64,000 nucleotides of DNA from Pseudarcicella hirudinis (lineage in GTDB: Bacteria; Bacteroidota; Bacteroidia; Cytophagales; Spirosomataceae). The stretch lies in assembly GCF_900115665.1 (NCBI RefSeq), contig NZ_FOXH01000002.1, forward strand, positions 62,001 through 126,000. Direction: 5' to 3'. Shown here piece by piece: positions 50,898 to 59,586 of the stretch (position 1 is its first letter; each line of letters opens with the position of its first letter). Below the pieces are notes generated by a model. It saw nothing but the letters and a program-made list of their open reading frames with translations, searched no databases and had not been told where the DNA came from. The translations under genes and the position numbers were made by a program.

Positions 50898-52013
50898 TGA
50901 GCAATACTGAAGATACTCAGATACTAATGTCCAGTTGTGTGCCTCGCATTGCCAGGTAAAATGAGCAATACGGGAAGAGGCCAGTTTATAAAGAACGGGA
51001 TTTTCATAGGCCGTAAGGAAGCCTGCAATAAAAAAATAAAAACCTTTGAATAACTCATTTGACAGCTCCGGTTTTCCCGAAACCGGAGCTGTTTTTTGTT
51101 CCAGAATATGAATGATTTCCGGTTTTTTGAGCGCATTAAGCCGTAACAGAGAAGTTTCAAGAAGGAGTTTATCCATGAGATGCAATGACTCATTCCTCAG
51201 CAGAAAAAGGGTATCTTCCACGATTTTATTCCGGCAGATTTCCAATTCCGGCAAGGGAAATGCCTCCATTAACCTTGTCACATGATAAATAATCAGTGAA
51301 GTTTTAGGGTACTGATGCGCTACCCTGAATGGCTGTTTAAGGTACTCGTCTTTAAGAATAACAGATTGAATGTATCTGAGGCAGTCTTTCCCATGCTCAT
51401 CCAATACTAACTGATCTGAAAGCTGACAGTATAACATGTTTGACATTACACAGGCATCGAACTCAATGTACATGTTTTTCCCGAACCAGGTAGAATAAGC
51501 TTTTAATGATTTGTAATGTGGAAAAGTATTATTGATTGTTCTCCGGTAATTGTTGGAATGTAAAATCAGTTTCTGTTGTAACCATTCGGCATCTTCTTTA
51601 GAATGCGCTGAGGTAAGATAGATAAATGCCGTATCATCTATATCATCAGGAATTCTGAAATGCTCAAAGTGTTTAAAAAGGTAACCATTCGGGAAATGTC
51701 TGGAAGGTTTTGTCCGAAAGAAATTATAGGTTTTGAGCCCATCCTTGTTTTGAAACAGCGGATAATTCCGGATAGCTTTCTCTGAAATCTCCCCAATTTG
51801 TTTTTGGGACTTTTCAGGTAAATATTGTTTAATTTGATTGAGGGTAAAAACCGTAATGGCAGTAAAGAAAATATTTGTATCAGGTCTTCTGTAAAACAAA
51901 AAAGCGTTCTCCCGATAAGAGGGGAGAACACCTTCCGGAAAATACCGCCGATCGGCAGTATGCTGAAGTTTCGCTATTTTATCAATAATCAGGGGGATTT
52001 CAATTTTACTCAT
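50871..52013 (-). CDS. Helix-rich protein of unknown function, possibly an alpha/alpha barrel
   Basis: 380 residues from the ATG at 52013, chosen because the earlier frame to 52067 enters the MDR gene. Almost all predicted helix, with repeating units of about 45-60 residues (e.g. DDIDDTAFIYLTSAHSKEDAEWLQQKL and KSLKAYSTWFGKNMYIEFDACVMSN). DDxDD is reminiscent of terpenoid cyclase or prenyltransferase-like barrels, but no family is certain. Convergent with the GIN-like gene. Confidence 0.55.
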   Translation of the reverse strand: MSKIEIPLIIDKIAKLQHTADRRYFPEGVLPSYRENAFLFYRRPDTNIFFTAITVFTLNQIKQYLPEKSQKQIGEISEKAIRNYPLFQNKDGLKTYNFFRTKPSRHFPNGYLFKHFEHFRIPDDIDDTAFIYLTSAHSKEDAEWLQQKLILHSNNYRRTINNTFPHYKSLKAYSTWFGKNMYIEFDACVMSNMLYCQLSDQLVLDEHGKDCLRYIQSVILKDEYLKQPFRVAHQYPKTSLIIYHVTRLMEAFPLPELEICRNKIVEDTLFLLRNESLHLMDKLLLETSLLRLNALKKPEIIHILEQKTAPVSGKPELSNELFKGFYFFIAGFLTAYENPVLYKLASSRIAHFTWQCEAHNWTLVSEYLQYCSLLSASQKT

Positions 52014-52056
52014 ATTTAACTTGCTGCAAATCAGGGAATTACTATGTAAATCGGAA

Positions 52057-53058
52057 TTATTCTTCACTTACCTGCAAAATCAGTTTTCCGAAGTTTTTCC
52101 CTGAAAATAATTTTAATAAAGTAGGATGAAAGTTTTCGATCCCTTTTTCAATATGCACTTTAGACTGCAATTTACCTTCAAGAAGCCATCCGGCCATTTC
52201 TTTGGCAGCCTCTCCGTAACGGGCAAAATTATCAAAAACCACGATTCCCTCCATTCTTGCACGGTTTACCAATAGTGAAAGATAATTTGCCGGACCTTTT
52301 ACGGGTTCAGTATTATTATATTGTGAAATAGCACCGCAGATCACAATCCTTGCTTTAAACCTGATTTGCTGGAGAGCAATATCAAGCAGTTCACCGCCGA
52401 CATTGTCAAAATAAATATCAATTCCTTCAGGGGCAATGGCTTTTAATGCTTTTCTGACGTCCTCAGTCTGATAATTGATGCAGGCATCAAAGCCGAGTTC
52501 ATGTACACAATAATTGCATTTGTCTTCTCCTCCGGCAATACCAATTACCTTACAGCCTTTTATTTTAGCAATTTGTCCGACAGTACTTCCGACAGCTCCG
52601 GCGGCACCTGATACCAGAACCGTTTCGCCTGCTTTGGGTTGTCCGGAATCAAGAAGGCCAAAATAAGCAGTAAGGCCTGTCATACCTAACGTGGCGATAT
52701 AAGTATGTAGGGGAAGGCTTTTGGCATCAACTTTTAAAAGTTCTTTCCCTTTAACGGCAGCGTATTCCTGAACACCCCATATGCCGGTAACGTATTGACC
52801 TTCCTGAAAATCAGGGTGTTGGGATTCAATCACCTTTCCGGCAGTAACAGCCCTGAAAACTTCTCCGATTTCTACGGGACGGACATAGGATTTACCTTCA
52901 TTCATCCAGCCTCTCATGGCAGGATCTATTGAAATATAAATGGTTTTTACCAGGACTTCTCCATCCTTCAGTACCGGAACAGGATTTGATTCCAGTAAAA
53001 AATCTGAAGGCTGAGGAGTACCTTTAGGTCTTGATGCTAATTTTAGTTGTTGATTCAT
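52057..53058 (-). CDS. Medium-chain dehydrogenase/reductase, NADP-dependent (leukotriene B4 dehydrogenase-like)
   Basis: 333 residues, zinc-free MDR. N-terminal IDPAMRGWMNEG is the hallmark of the LTB4DH/CurA/YncB group; the nucleotide loop is GAAGAVGSTVGQIAKIKG (about 152-170) and YFDNVGGELLD follows. These enzymes reduce alpha,beta-unsaturated ketones or aldehydes using NADPH. Cytoplasmic detoxification of reactive carbonyls is likely; no operon partners. Confidence 0.88.
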   Translation of the reverse strand: MNQQLKLASRPKGTPQPSDFLLESNPVPVLKDGEVLVKTIYISIDPAMRGWMNEGKSYVRPVEIGEVFRAVTAGKVIESQHPDFQEGQYVTGIWGVQEYAAVKGKELLKVDAKSLPLHTYIATLGMTGLTAYFGLLDSGQPKAGETVLVSGAAGAVGSTVGQIAKIKGCKVIGIAGGEDKCNYCVHELGFDACINYQTEDVRKALKAIAPEGIDIYFDNVGGELLDIALQQIRFKARIVICGAISQYNNTEPVKGPANYLSLLVNRARMEGIVVFDNFARYGEAAKEMAGWLLEGKLQSKVHIEKGIENFHPTLLKLFSGKNFGKLILQVSEE

Positions 53059-53268
53059 AGTTTGATGGACATTGTTTTGGAATGAATTGGTGGATTTTTT
53101 GATAAATATAATGTTTCTGCCGGTCGGATTAGAACCGTTCTTACGAGGAAAATACCATTCGTATCAAATGAGTTTCTTCATACCGGAGGATTTCCGATAA
53201 ATTTGTCAAAAAACCAAAACAAAGTAACGATACAAATTCAGTCGTATTGATTAAAATTATACAAAAAT

Positions 53269-53943
53269 ATGATAAGCAAGAATGCTTTTATCCGGAAAGT
53301 AAAAGACATTACCATCGGGAGTTCCATCTCTCTGGCATTATTGGGTTCTGCATTTATGCTGCAAAGCTGCGGAAGCAGCGGATCTGATGATGAGGGTGAT
53401 TATGAAGAGGTGGAAACTTACACCAGGGGTGTAAAAACGTATATCACTGAAACTTCAAAGGGAGTGTTCAGGATAACAGATGAAGTAAAAGTGCCGATTG
53501 ATAGTTCTGTAGCTATTGTAACCTATCTCAGCGGAAAGAAAGATACCTTACATCAGGAAGCGGTGAAAGCGTTGATCGACTCTGAAATCAAGACAAATCC
53601 TCATGGAATTGGTCAGAGTAATAACCTTTCAAATGCCCTGCTTTATGGTGGAATGGGCTATATGCTCGCTAATATTATGGGAAGTAATAACCAATATTCA
53701 TTTTACAGAGGTGGTGGTTATAATACTTCTTCCGGTCAGCAATATCCTAATACTTCCAGGGACACTTCAGGAAGACGCCATTATGGTTCCGGTACATTTA
53801 TGAGATATTATGCTTCAAGAAGCCTGTTTAACCGTTCACAAAGTATTCAGGAAAGTGTTGGCAGCTCAAGAGTATTTACCTCAAGACCCTCAGGAGGAAG
53901 AAGTGGCTTTTTCCATAGTACGGGAAGGTCATTCGGAGGGTAG
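53269..53943 (+). CDS. UPF0323-like lipoprotein
   Basis: 224 residues. The leader ends ALLGSAFMLQSC (Cys34 lipobox LQSC), then an acidic/polar segment, a helix-rich middle, and a Gly/Ser/Tyr-rich end RPSGGRSGFFHSTGRSFGG like UPF0323 family members. In Helicobacter a UPF0323 lipoprotein gene sits before a glutathionylspermidine-synthase-like gene, and E. coli pairs ygiB with ygiC; the same order here (76 bp to the next gene) supports the call. Function unknown. Confidence 0.7.
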   Translation: MISKNAFIRKVKDITIGSSISLALLGSAFMLQSCGSSGSDDEGDYEEVETYTRGVKTYITETSKGVFRITDEVKVPIDSSVAIVTYLSGKKDTLHQEAVKALIDSEIKTNPHGIGQSNNLSNALLYGGMGYMLANIMGSNNQYSFYRGGGYNTSSGQQYPNTSRDTSGRRHYGSGTFMRYYASRSLFNRSQSIQESVGSSRVFTSRPSGGRSGFFHSTGRSFGG

Positions 53944-54018
53944 AGAAGTTGTTTCGGTCGGAATCAATGTTGATAAAAATACAGGATTTATGCCTGTTTT
54001 CATGAAAAGATTTTAGAA

Positions 54019-55191
54019 ATGATAAAATTAAGAAAGTTAAAAAATAATCCTCTGACTGCTTTAAAACAGATAGGGTGGGACTGGATGCTGGGAGAAGATA
54101 CAATTCCTTATCTGACAGATGAGGTAGTTGAAATAGAGGAGGGTGAGGCGGATGAATATTTTATAGCTGCCAATGAACTGTATGAAATGTTTATTAATGC
54201 AGGCCAGTATGTAATTGATAATAATAAATTTGAAGAGTTAGGCATTCCGGAAAATCTGATTGATCTGGTGAAATATTCCTGGGAAAATGATAAAACCTGG
54301 CATTTGTACGGACGTTTTGATTTAAGCGGGGGAACGGATGGAAAACCAATCAAACTTATCGAATTTAATGCGGATACGGCAACCTGTATTCCTGAAACGG
54401 CAGTTGTGCAATATGCGCACCTGAAGGCAAATGAACTGGAAGAACAGTTTCAGTTCAATGGTGTTTTTGAGGCATTTGTCGAGCAATTTAAATGTATTAA
54501 GGCCGAAAACGGTAGTTTTAGCCCGACCTTATTAATTTCCACACTCCGTGATGCACCGGAAGATGAAGCCAATGTATCTGTAATCGGAGAAGCAGCAAGG
54601 GAGGCGGGTTTTGAAGTCGATTTTGAATACATAGATGCTGTGGAGTTTTCTGAAACTGACGGGATTTTTAAGCAAAATCCACAGAACGGAAATTTTATCA
54701 GATATGATTTCTGGTTTAAACTTGTTCCATGGGAATACATCGGATGGGAAGAACCTGAATTAGCAGCTATTCTTACTAAAATTGTCATGAATCAGAAAGC
54801 GGTAGTAATGAATCCTGCCTATAGCCTGCTTTTCCAGTCGAAGGCTATGCTTAAAGTGCTTTGGGAACTGAATCCTTATCATCCGCTTTTACTGAAAACC
54901 GATAATAAACCGCTTCCGGAGTCTGTTTCAGTAGAAAAAGTTCTTTTTGGAAGAGAGGGAGCTAATGTCCGGGTGATTGAAAAGTCAGGAGAAATAGCTG
55001 AAGCTGCTGGAGGAGAATACGAGGGGCAAAGAGTTATATTTCAGGAATTCACGCCGTTTTTGAGAGATGAAGAAGATCATTATTATCAGGCGGGAGTGTT
55101 TTTTGCCGGAGAAGCCTGCGGTTTGGGTTTCAGACGCGGAGGTAAAATTATCGACAACCGTGCTCAGTTTTGCGGGCATATTTTGTATTAA
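54019..55191 (+). CDS. Glutathionylspermidine synthase-like ATP-grasp protein (YgiC family)
   Basis: 390 residues. Contains LIEFNADTATCIPETAVVQY (glutathionylspermidine synthase motif with Asn and Asp of the ATP site), DFWFKLVPWEYIGWEEPELA, and FQEFTPFLRDEEDHYYQAGVFF. It is the synthetase half only, lacking the amidase, as in YgiC. Likely forms an amide between a peptide and an amine; polyamine partner not proven. Paired with the UPF0323-like lipoprotein upstream. A 12-bp stem terminator follows. Confidence 0.88.
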   Translation: MIKLRKLKNNPLTALKQIGWDWMLGEDTIPYLTDEVVEIEEGEADEYFIAANELYEMFINAGQYVIDNNKFEELGIPENLIDLVKYSWENDKTWHLYGRFDLSGGTDGKPIKLIEFNADTATCIPETAVVQYAHLKANELEEQFQFNGVFEAFVEQFKCIKAENGSFSPTLLISTLRDAPEDEANVSVIGEAAREAGFEVDFEYIDAVEFSETDGIFKQNPQNGNFIRYDFWFKLVPWEYIGWEEPELAAILTKIVMNQKAVVMNPAYSLLFQSKAMLKVLWELNPYHPLLLKTDNKPLPESVSVEKVLFGREGANVRVIEKSGEIAEAAGGEYEGQRVIFQEFTPFLRDEEDHYYQAGVFFAGEACGLGFRRGGKIIDNRAQFCGHILY

Positions 55192-55219
55192 GGAAAAGCG
55201 GAACGGTTTTTAGAAAGAA

Positions 55220-55256
55220 AAAGAGAAAAGACTGCTTCATGCAATCTTTTCTCTTT
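55220..55256 (+). terminator. Terminator after the glutathionylspermidine-synthase-like gene
   Basis: AAAGAGAAAAGA / TCTTTTCTCTTT, perfect 12-bp stem with a CTGCTTCATGCAA loop, T-rich right side. Confidence 0.7.
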
Positions 55257-55294
55257 CTTAAATCCTCGGCTCCTTTTATCTGAAAACTATTACT

Positions 55295-55858
55295 CTAAGA
55301 AGCCAAAGGCAAAACTACCACTTCCCAGAGTTCAGGATAGGTAGTATCAAAATATTCGTGGATAATTTCAAAACCAACTCTTTTATGAGCTGATAGCGAA
55401 CGTGTGTTTCTTTTGGCAATTTCTGTAACACAAATGTCAAATTGAGAGGATAGTAAATTTTGATGCGTTTTGTACAAACCGTCAAAAATCCCTTTTCCCC
55501 GATAAGCTTCTGAAACACAAACCTGTCCCATCACATAATAACGGTAATCTTTTACCAGCTTCCCCTGATATTCCAGTGCGCCAAGCATGTCGAACATTGC
55601 CATTAGCACCGGTACATCATTTTTAAAACTTTCAGGCATTACCAGTGCATAGCCTACCACCTGATCTCCGTCTTTGGCAATGATTTGCGGAATGGCCGTA
55701 TTCATTCGGTTGAGCAGATCAAAATTGTGGACAACGGTTACAAATCCCTGATTGTCTGCGGTTTCTTCTGAAATATTTTTTCTGAGATTTTCCTGTTGGA
55801 GTGTTAAAACCTGTGTGATTTCTTCTGCTGATGAAATAGTTGTGAAAACAATGCTCAT
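55295..55858 (-). CDS. GNAT acetyltransferase
   Basis: 187 residues. Conserved: YYVMGQVCVSEAYRGKGIFDGLY (acetyl-CoA loop RGKGIFDGL, residues about 120-128) and NTRSLSAHKRVGFEII. Shares the strand 4-5 arrangement of N-acetyltransferases acting on small molecules. A single gene. Substrate unknown. Confidence 0.85.
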   Translation of the reverse strand: MSIVFTTISSAEEITQVLTLQQENLRKNISEETADNQGFVTVVHNFDLLNRMNTAIPQIIAKDGDQVVGYALVMPESFKNDVPVLMAMFDMLGALEYQGKLVKDYRYYVMGQVCVSEAYRGKGIFDGLYKTHQNLLSSQFDICVTEIAKRNTRSLSAHKRVGFEIIHEYFDTTYPELWEVVVLPLAS

Positions 55859-55949
55859 ATTTTAAAATGCTTTTTGGCAAAACTCCTTAAAATAATTAAT
55901 AATAAGAAATACTAAATTGGCATATATTAATAACAAATAGGAATAATTG

Positions 55950-56519
55950 TCAGCTCAGACGTCGGATAATCAGTGATTTTACCAACTCATAAAACTGAAG
56001 CGGTTTCATGGTTCTCCAGTTTGGGATATTGAGAGTTCCTCCGTAATTGATGTAATAGTCGAGTTTGAACTTCGTAAATTCCGTTTCCACAAAATCCATA
56101 AAATTACAGGCCGCAATCCATCCGTCTTCCACTTCTTCGAACCATTCCGCATAATAATCATCGTCTCTTGAGCCGTGAAAATTAAAGATATTTTCTCCCA
56201 GCAGAATAAACTGATTAATCCCCTCACCTAAAAGATGATCGATGACATGTCTTTTAAAAAACATAATATCATTGTGAAGGGTATCATTCCATTCTCCGAA
56301 CATTTCAATAATTACTATTTTCCGGTCATAATCTGCGAAAAGGATTTTGCAGTAAAGTGTTTCGGTTTCAATTTCATCCCAAAGCGGATGAATGTAATAT
56401 CCGTAAATAGTATTTTCATACATCGTCATGTTATACTTTCTGCCGAAGAAAGGGGAACGCTGATCTTTCGATGAAGCATAGTAGTTTTCCCAATTATAGA
56501 AAGGCTCAATTTCCTGCAT
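55950..56519 (-). CDS. Conserved Bacteroidota protein of unknown function
   Basis: 189 residues, no signal or membrane helix. Acidic and aromatic-rich, with ENYYASSKDQRSPFFGR at the start, a long beta/alpha middle (LYCKILFADYDRKIVIIEMFGEWND) and RDDDYYAEWFEEVEDGWIAACNFMDF. I do not recognise the family; it is common for such proteins to be annotated as hypothetical in Cytophagales. Good coding quality throughout. Confidence 0.6.
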   Translation of the reverse strand: MQEIEPFYNWENYYASSKDQRSPFFGRKYNMTMYENTIYGYYIHPLWDEIETETLYCKILFADYDRKIVIIEMFGEWNDTLHNDIMFFKRHVIDHLLGEGINQFILLGENIFNFHGSRDDDYYAEWFEEVEDGWIAACNFMDFVETEFTKFKLDYYINYGGTLNIPNWRTMKPLQFYELVKSLIIRRLS

Positions 56520-56736
56520 TTATTTTTAATTAATATGGTCTGCTATTGTTTCTGATTAATCTCCTGCTAAATATAATAACCCACAAACCTGATAAATAAA
56601 CTCCTTATCTTTCAGAAAATGATAAAAAATGTTTTAATGTTTCCTGAAAAATCAGCAGAAACAAAAGGCATATTTATCTTATCCAATAGTTAATTTTATA
56701 ACACATTTTCTAAAAAATCTATTCTCTGCTTAACAA

Positions 56737-57819
56737 ATGAAAAATTCAAGACGTAATTTCCTGAAAGCTATTACAGCCTCTTCTGTTGTAATGCCTATGA
56801 TAGCTTCTGCCAAACCGCTTAACAAAGATGGCAGAAAACTTAATATTGCTCTGATCGGACTGGGTTATTATGCTACCTACCAGCTTGCTCCGGCATTTGC
56901 TCAAACGCAGTTTGCCAACCTCGCAGGTGTTGTTTCCGGTACGCCTTCAAAGATTGAGGATTGGAAGAAGAAATATAATATTCCTGAAAAAAACTGCTAC
57001 AATTATCAGAATTTTGACAAAATTATTGAGAATAAAGACATTGATGCCGTGTATATTGTTCTCCCGAATTCAATGCATCATGAGTTTGCTTTGAGAGCAG
57101 CAAAGGCCGGGAAACATGTAATTTGTGAAAAACCTATGGCAGTTTCTGTCAGGGAAGCAGAAGAAATGATTGCTGCCTGTAAAAAAGCAGGTGTTCAACT
57201 GGCGATTGGTTACCGTTTGCATTATGAACCGTTTACCAATGAAGTAATGAGACTGGCCAGAGAAAAGGACTTCGGGAAAGTGAAATTTGTAGAGGCAAGT
57301 TTTGGTTTTAAGCTAAGAGATACCAATGCCTGGCGTATGAAAAAAGCCTTCGCCGGAGGCGGTCCGATGATGGATGTAGGGATCTATGCTTTAAATGCCA
57401 GCAGATATGCAACAGGAGAGGAACCTGTTTCAGTAACAGCACAGTGGGTAAAAACGGATCCTGAAATTTATAAAGACATTGAAGAAACGCTGTTCTGGCA
57501 ATTGAAATTTCCAGGCGGAGCCATTTCTTCTTCCACAACTACCTATAATGGGAATGTCCACAGGTTGTTTGTTAGCTATGAAAATGGTAATTTGGAAATG
57601 TCTCCGGCTTATGATTATGGCCCCTTAAAAGGAAAAACCTCTAAAGGTGAGATGAATTTACCTGTTATCAAACACCAGACCGCTCAGCTCGAAGCAATGT
57701 CGGAAGCCATTCTGAACAACCGCCCGGTGAGGACTCCGGGAGAAGAAGGACTGCGTGACATGAAGATTATTGAAGCGATTTATAAAGCAGCGGAAACAGG
57801 AAAAGAAATAAAATTATAA
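56737..57819 (+). CDS. Tat-exported Gfo/Idh/MocA (glucose-fructose oxidoreductase-like)
   Basis: 360 residues. Tat signal MKNSRRNFLKAITASSV (RR at 5-6). Rossmann loop GLGYYATYQL, catalytic CEKPMAVSVREAEEM (Lys), NALNASRYATGEEP-like second domain with GGGPMMDVGIYALNASRY, where His of the usual DxGxH site is Ala-Leu. Resembles the NADP-retaining periplasmic glucose-fructose oxidoreductase group more than the Gfo/Idh at 42036. Followed 18 bp on by a SnoaL-like gene. Confidence 0.86.
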   Translation: MKNSRRNFLKAITASSVVMPMIASAKPLNKDGRKLNIALIGLGYYATYQLAPAFAQTQFANLAGVVSGTPSKIEDWKKKYNIPEKNCYNYQNFDKIIENKDIDAVYIVLPNSMHHEFALRAAKAGKHVICEKPMAVSVREAEEMIAACKKAGVQLAIGYRLHYEPFTNEVMRLAREKDFGKVKFVEASFGFKLRDTNAWRMKKAFAGGGPMMDVGIYALNASRYATGEEPVSVTAQWVKTDPEIYKDIEETLFWQLKFPGGAISSSTTTYNGNVHRLFVSYENGNLEMSPAYDYGPLKGKTSKGEMNLPVIKHQTAQLEAMSEAILNNRPVRTPGEEGLRDMKIIEAIYKAAETGKEIKL

Positions 57820-57837
57820 AAGAATTTTATAACAGAT

Positions 57838-58317
57838 ATGCATCCAAATCAACAACTTATTCAAAATTTTTACGAAGCATTTGCCCGCAAAGATTATAAA
57901 GCAATGGCAGCATGCTATCATCCGGAAGCAACTTTCAAAGATGAAGTGTTTTCGCTGAAAGGAAAAGAAATCGCAGCAATGTGGCATCTGTTATGTGAGC
58001 GTGGGGCAGACCTTGAACTGTCTTTTTCAGGCATAGAAGCTGATGACAATACCGGAAAGGCAAATTGGGAAGCCTGGTATCATTTTTCACAAAGCGGTAA
58101 AAGAGTCCACAATGTTATCCAGTCGGCTTTTACATTTAAGGATGGTAAAATCCTGACCCAGCGGGATACTTTCAATTTCTATAGCTGGATGTCGCAGGCA
58201 TTGGGCTGGATGGGGAGATTGTTCGGCTGGACCGGCTTTTTACAAAATAAGGTGAAAGAGCGTGCCAGTGAAAATATCAAAAGATTTATCAGAAAGCATA
58301 CTCAGTATCAGGAATAG
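57838..58317 (+). CDS. SnoaL/NTF2-like protein
   Basis: 159 residues with the NTF2-like cone fold pattern: LIQNFYEAFARKDYKAMAACYHPEATFKDEVF, GKANWEAWYHFSQSGKRVHNVIQSAFTFKDGKIL. Members include isomerases and lipid-binding proteins; the conserved Asp/His pair of ketosteroid isomerase is not clear. 18 bp after the Gfo/Idh gene and probably cotranscribed, perhaps a partner activity in the same pathway. Confidence 0.8.
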   Translation: MHPNQQLIQNFYEAFARKDYKAMAACYHPEATFKDEVFSLKGKEIAAMWHLLCERGADLELSFSGIEADDNTGKANWEAWYHFSQSGKRVHNVIQSAFTFKDGKILTQRDTFNFYSWMSQALGWMGRLFGWTGFLQNKVKERASENIKRFIRKHTQYQE

Positions 58318-58472
58318 AATTGTCTTTTCATCGTTTTGAAATAAAGATTCAGGAATGAAGTGTTTGAGATAAATACTGTTTTGCAGATTTTGTCTGAAAT
58401 CACCCTAAAAATCATTTCCTGAATCTTTCATTATTTTGTCATTATTCAGACTGGCTTGGTCATTTAAAATTT

Positions 58473-58940
58473 ATGAAAATACTTATTAAAAATATCCATA
58501 ACAGGATAGAAACGGTAAGCGAATATTTTTCAGCTTTTTCAGAAGAAGAACTCCGGCAGAAAGCTGCTCCTGAGAAATGGAGTAAAAAAGAGATTCTCGG
58601 GCATTTGATTGACTCGGCTCAGAATAATATCAGAAGATTTGTGATCGGACAATATCAGCATGAAGCGCATATCGTTTATCAGCAAAATGCCTGGGTAAAA
58701 GCAGCAGACTATCAGCAATACGATTCTCAGGATTTACTGGATTTCTGGATTTTACTTAATAAGCATCTATGTGTCATTCTCAAAAACCTTCCTAAAGAGC
58801 ATTATCAGGTTCTGACGAATTGGGGAGGTTCTATTGCTTCTGCAAAAATCGGTGAAGATCTGGTGCCTCTGGAATTTGTGGCACATGATTACCTTCGTCA
58901 TCTCGATCATCACCTCAGACAGATGGGAATGAATCTTTAA
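58473..58940 (+). CDS. DinB-family protein (1)
   Basis: 155 residues, four-helix DinB/YfiT fold. The metal-ligand histidines appear in EILGHLIDSAQNNIRRF (first) and HDYLRHLDHHLRQM (last), with HLI at residue about 46 and HDY...HH near 140. This three-His set fits a Zn/Ni-binding DinB. These proteins often act as bacillithiol- or mycothiol-dependent transferases in other phyla, not established here. Distinct from the second DinB gene 100 bp downstream. Confidence 0.85.
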   Translation: MKILIKNIHNRIETVSEYFSAFSEEELRQKAAPEKWSKKEILGHLIDSAQNNIRRFVIGQYQHEAHIVYQQNAWVKAADYQQYDSQDLLDFWILLNKHLCVILKNLPKEHYQVLTNWGGSIASAKIGEDLVPLEFVAHDYLRHLDHHLRQMGMNL

Positions 58941-59040
58941 ATTTGCCAGAATATTTGGAAGAGAGGAAATGTTTGTCGAGATTTACAAAACGTTCGTTTG
59001 GTAAAATTTTGTCAAAACAAATCCAATCTTCAAAATAATT

Positions 59041-59526
59041 ATGCAAATACATTCTTTAATGCAGACAGGCTTTGCGCAGAATAGCAGGCTGATTTCCGGA
59101 ATTTGTGAAGATGTTACAAAAGAGGAGGCTTTTTTCCGTCCTTATGAGCTGGTAAACCATCTTTCATGGGAAGTAGGGCATCTGGCATTTGTGAGAAATA
59201 CCCTGATTAAACTGCTTGAACCGACTGAAAAACTGATCAAATTTGATAACGAAATACAGCTTTTTACTCCTAACACGCCTCTGTTGCAGGATGAGCTTTT
59301 TCCGTCGTTGCCTATCCTGAATACCGTTTTCGCAGAAAGAGGTGAAAAAGTAATTGATTTACTTGGAAAAGTTTCGGAGGAACATCTGAAGAAAGAAAGC
59401 CCATTTAAGTTATCAGCAGGAAAAACGATAGGAGAGCAGCTCTGGACTTTTTTCCTGCATGAAAGTGTCCATTACGGAGAGATGTTTTATCTGAAAAATA
59501 TCATTAAACGTCAGAGAGTTTCATAA
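59041..59526 (+). CDS. DinB-family protein (2)
   Basis: 161 residues with the DinB four-helix pattern: VNHLSWEVGHLAFVRNTL and FFLHESVHYGEMFYLKNII give His ligands at about 41, 48 and 140-143. Only moderate similarity to its neighbour, so not a recent duplicate; both are small soluble metal-binding proteins. Convergent with the dipeptidase gene across a hairpin terminator. Confidence 0.82.
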   Translation: MQIHSLMQTGFAQNSRLISGICEDVTKEEAFFRPYELVNHLSWEVGHLAFVRNTLIKLLEPTEKLIKFDNEIQLFTPNTPLLQDELFPSLPILNTVFAERGEKVIDLLGKVSEEHLKKESPFKLSAGKTIGEQLWTFFLHESVHYGEMFYLKNIIKRQRVS

Positions 59527-59540
59527 TTCTCAAAATCACT

Positions 59541-59576
59541 CAATAAAGGGAATTTCAAGTGAAATCCCCTTTATTG
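59541..59576. terminator. Bidirectional terminator between DinB and dipeptidase genes
   Basis: CAATAAAGGGAATTTC / GAAATCCCCTTTATTG, 16-bp stem with one mismatch and an AAGT loop, A-rich and T-rich flanks. Confidence 0.8.
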
Positions 59577-59586
59577 AAATAGAATT

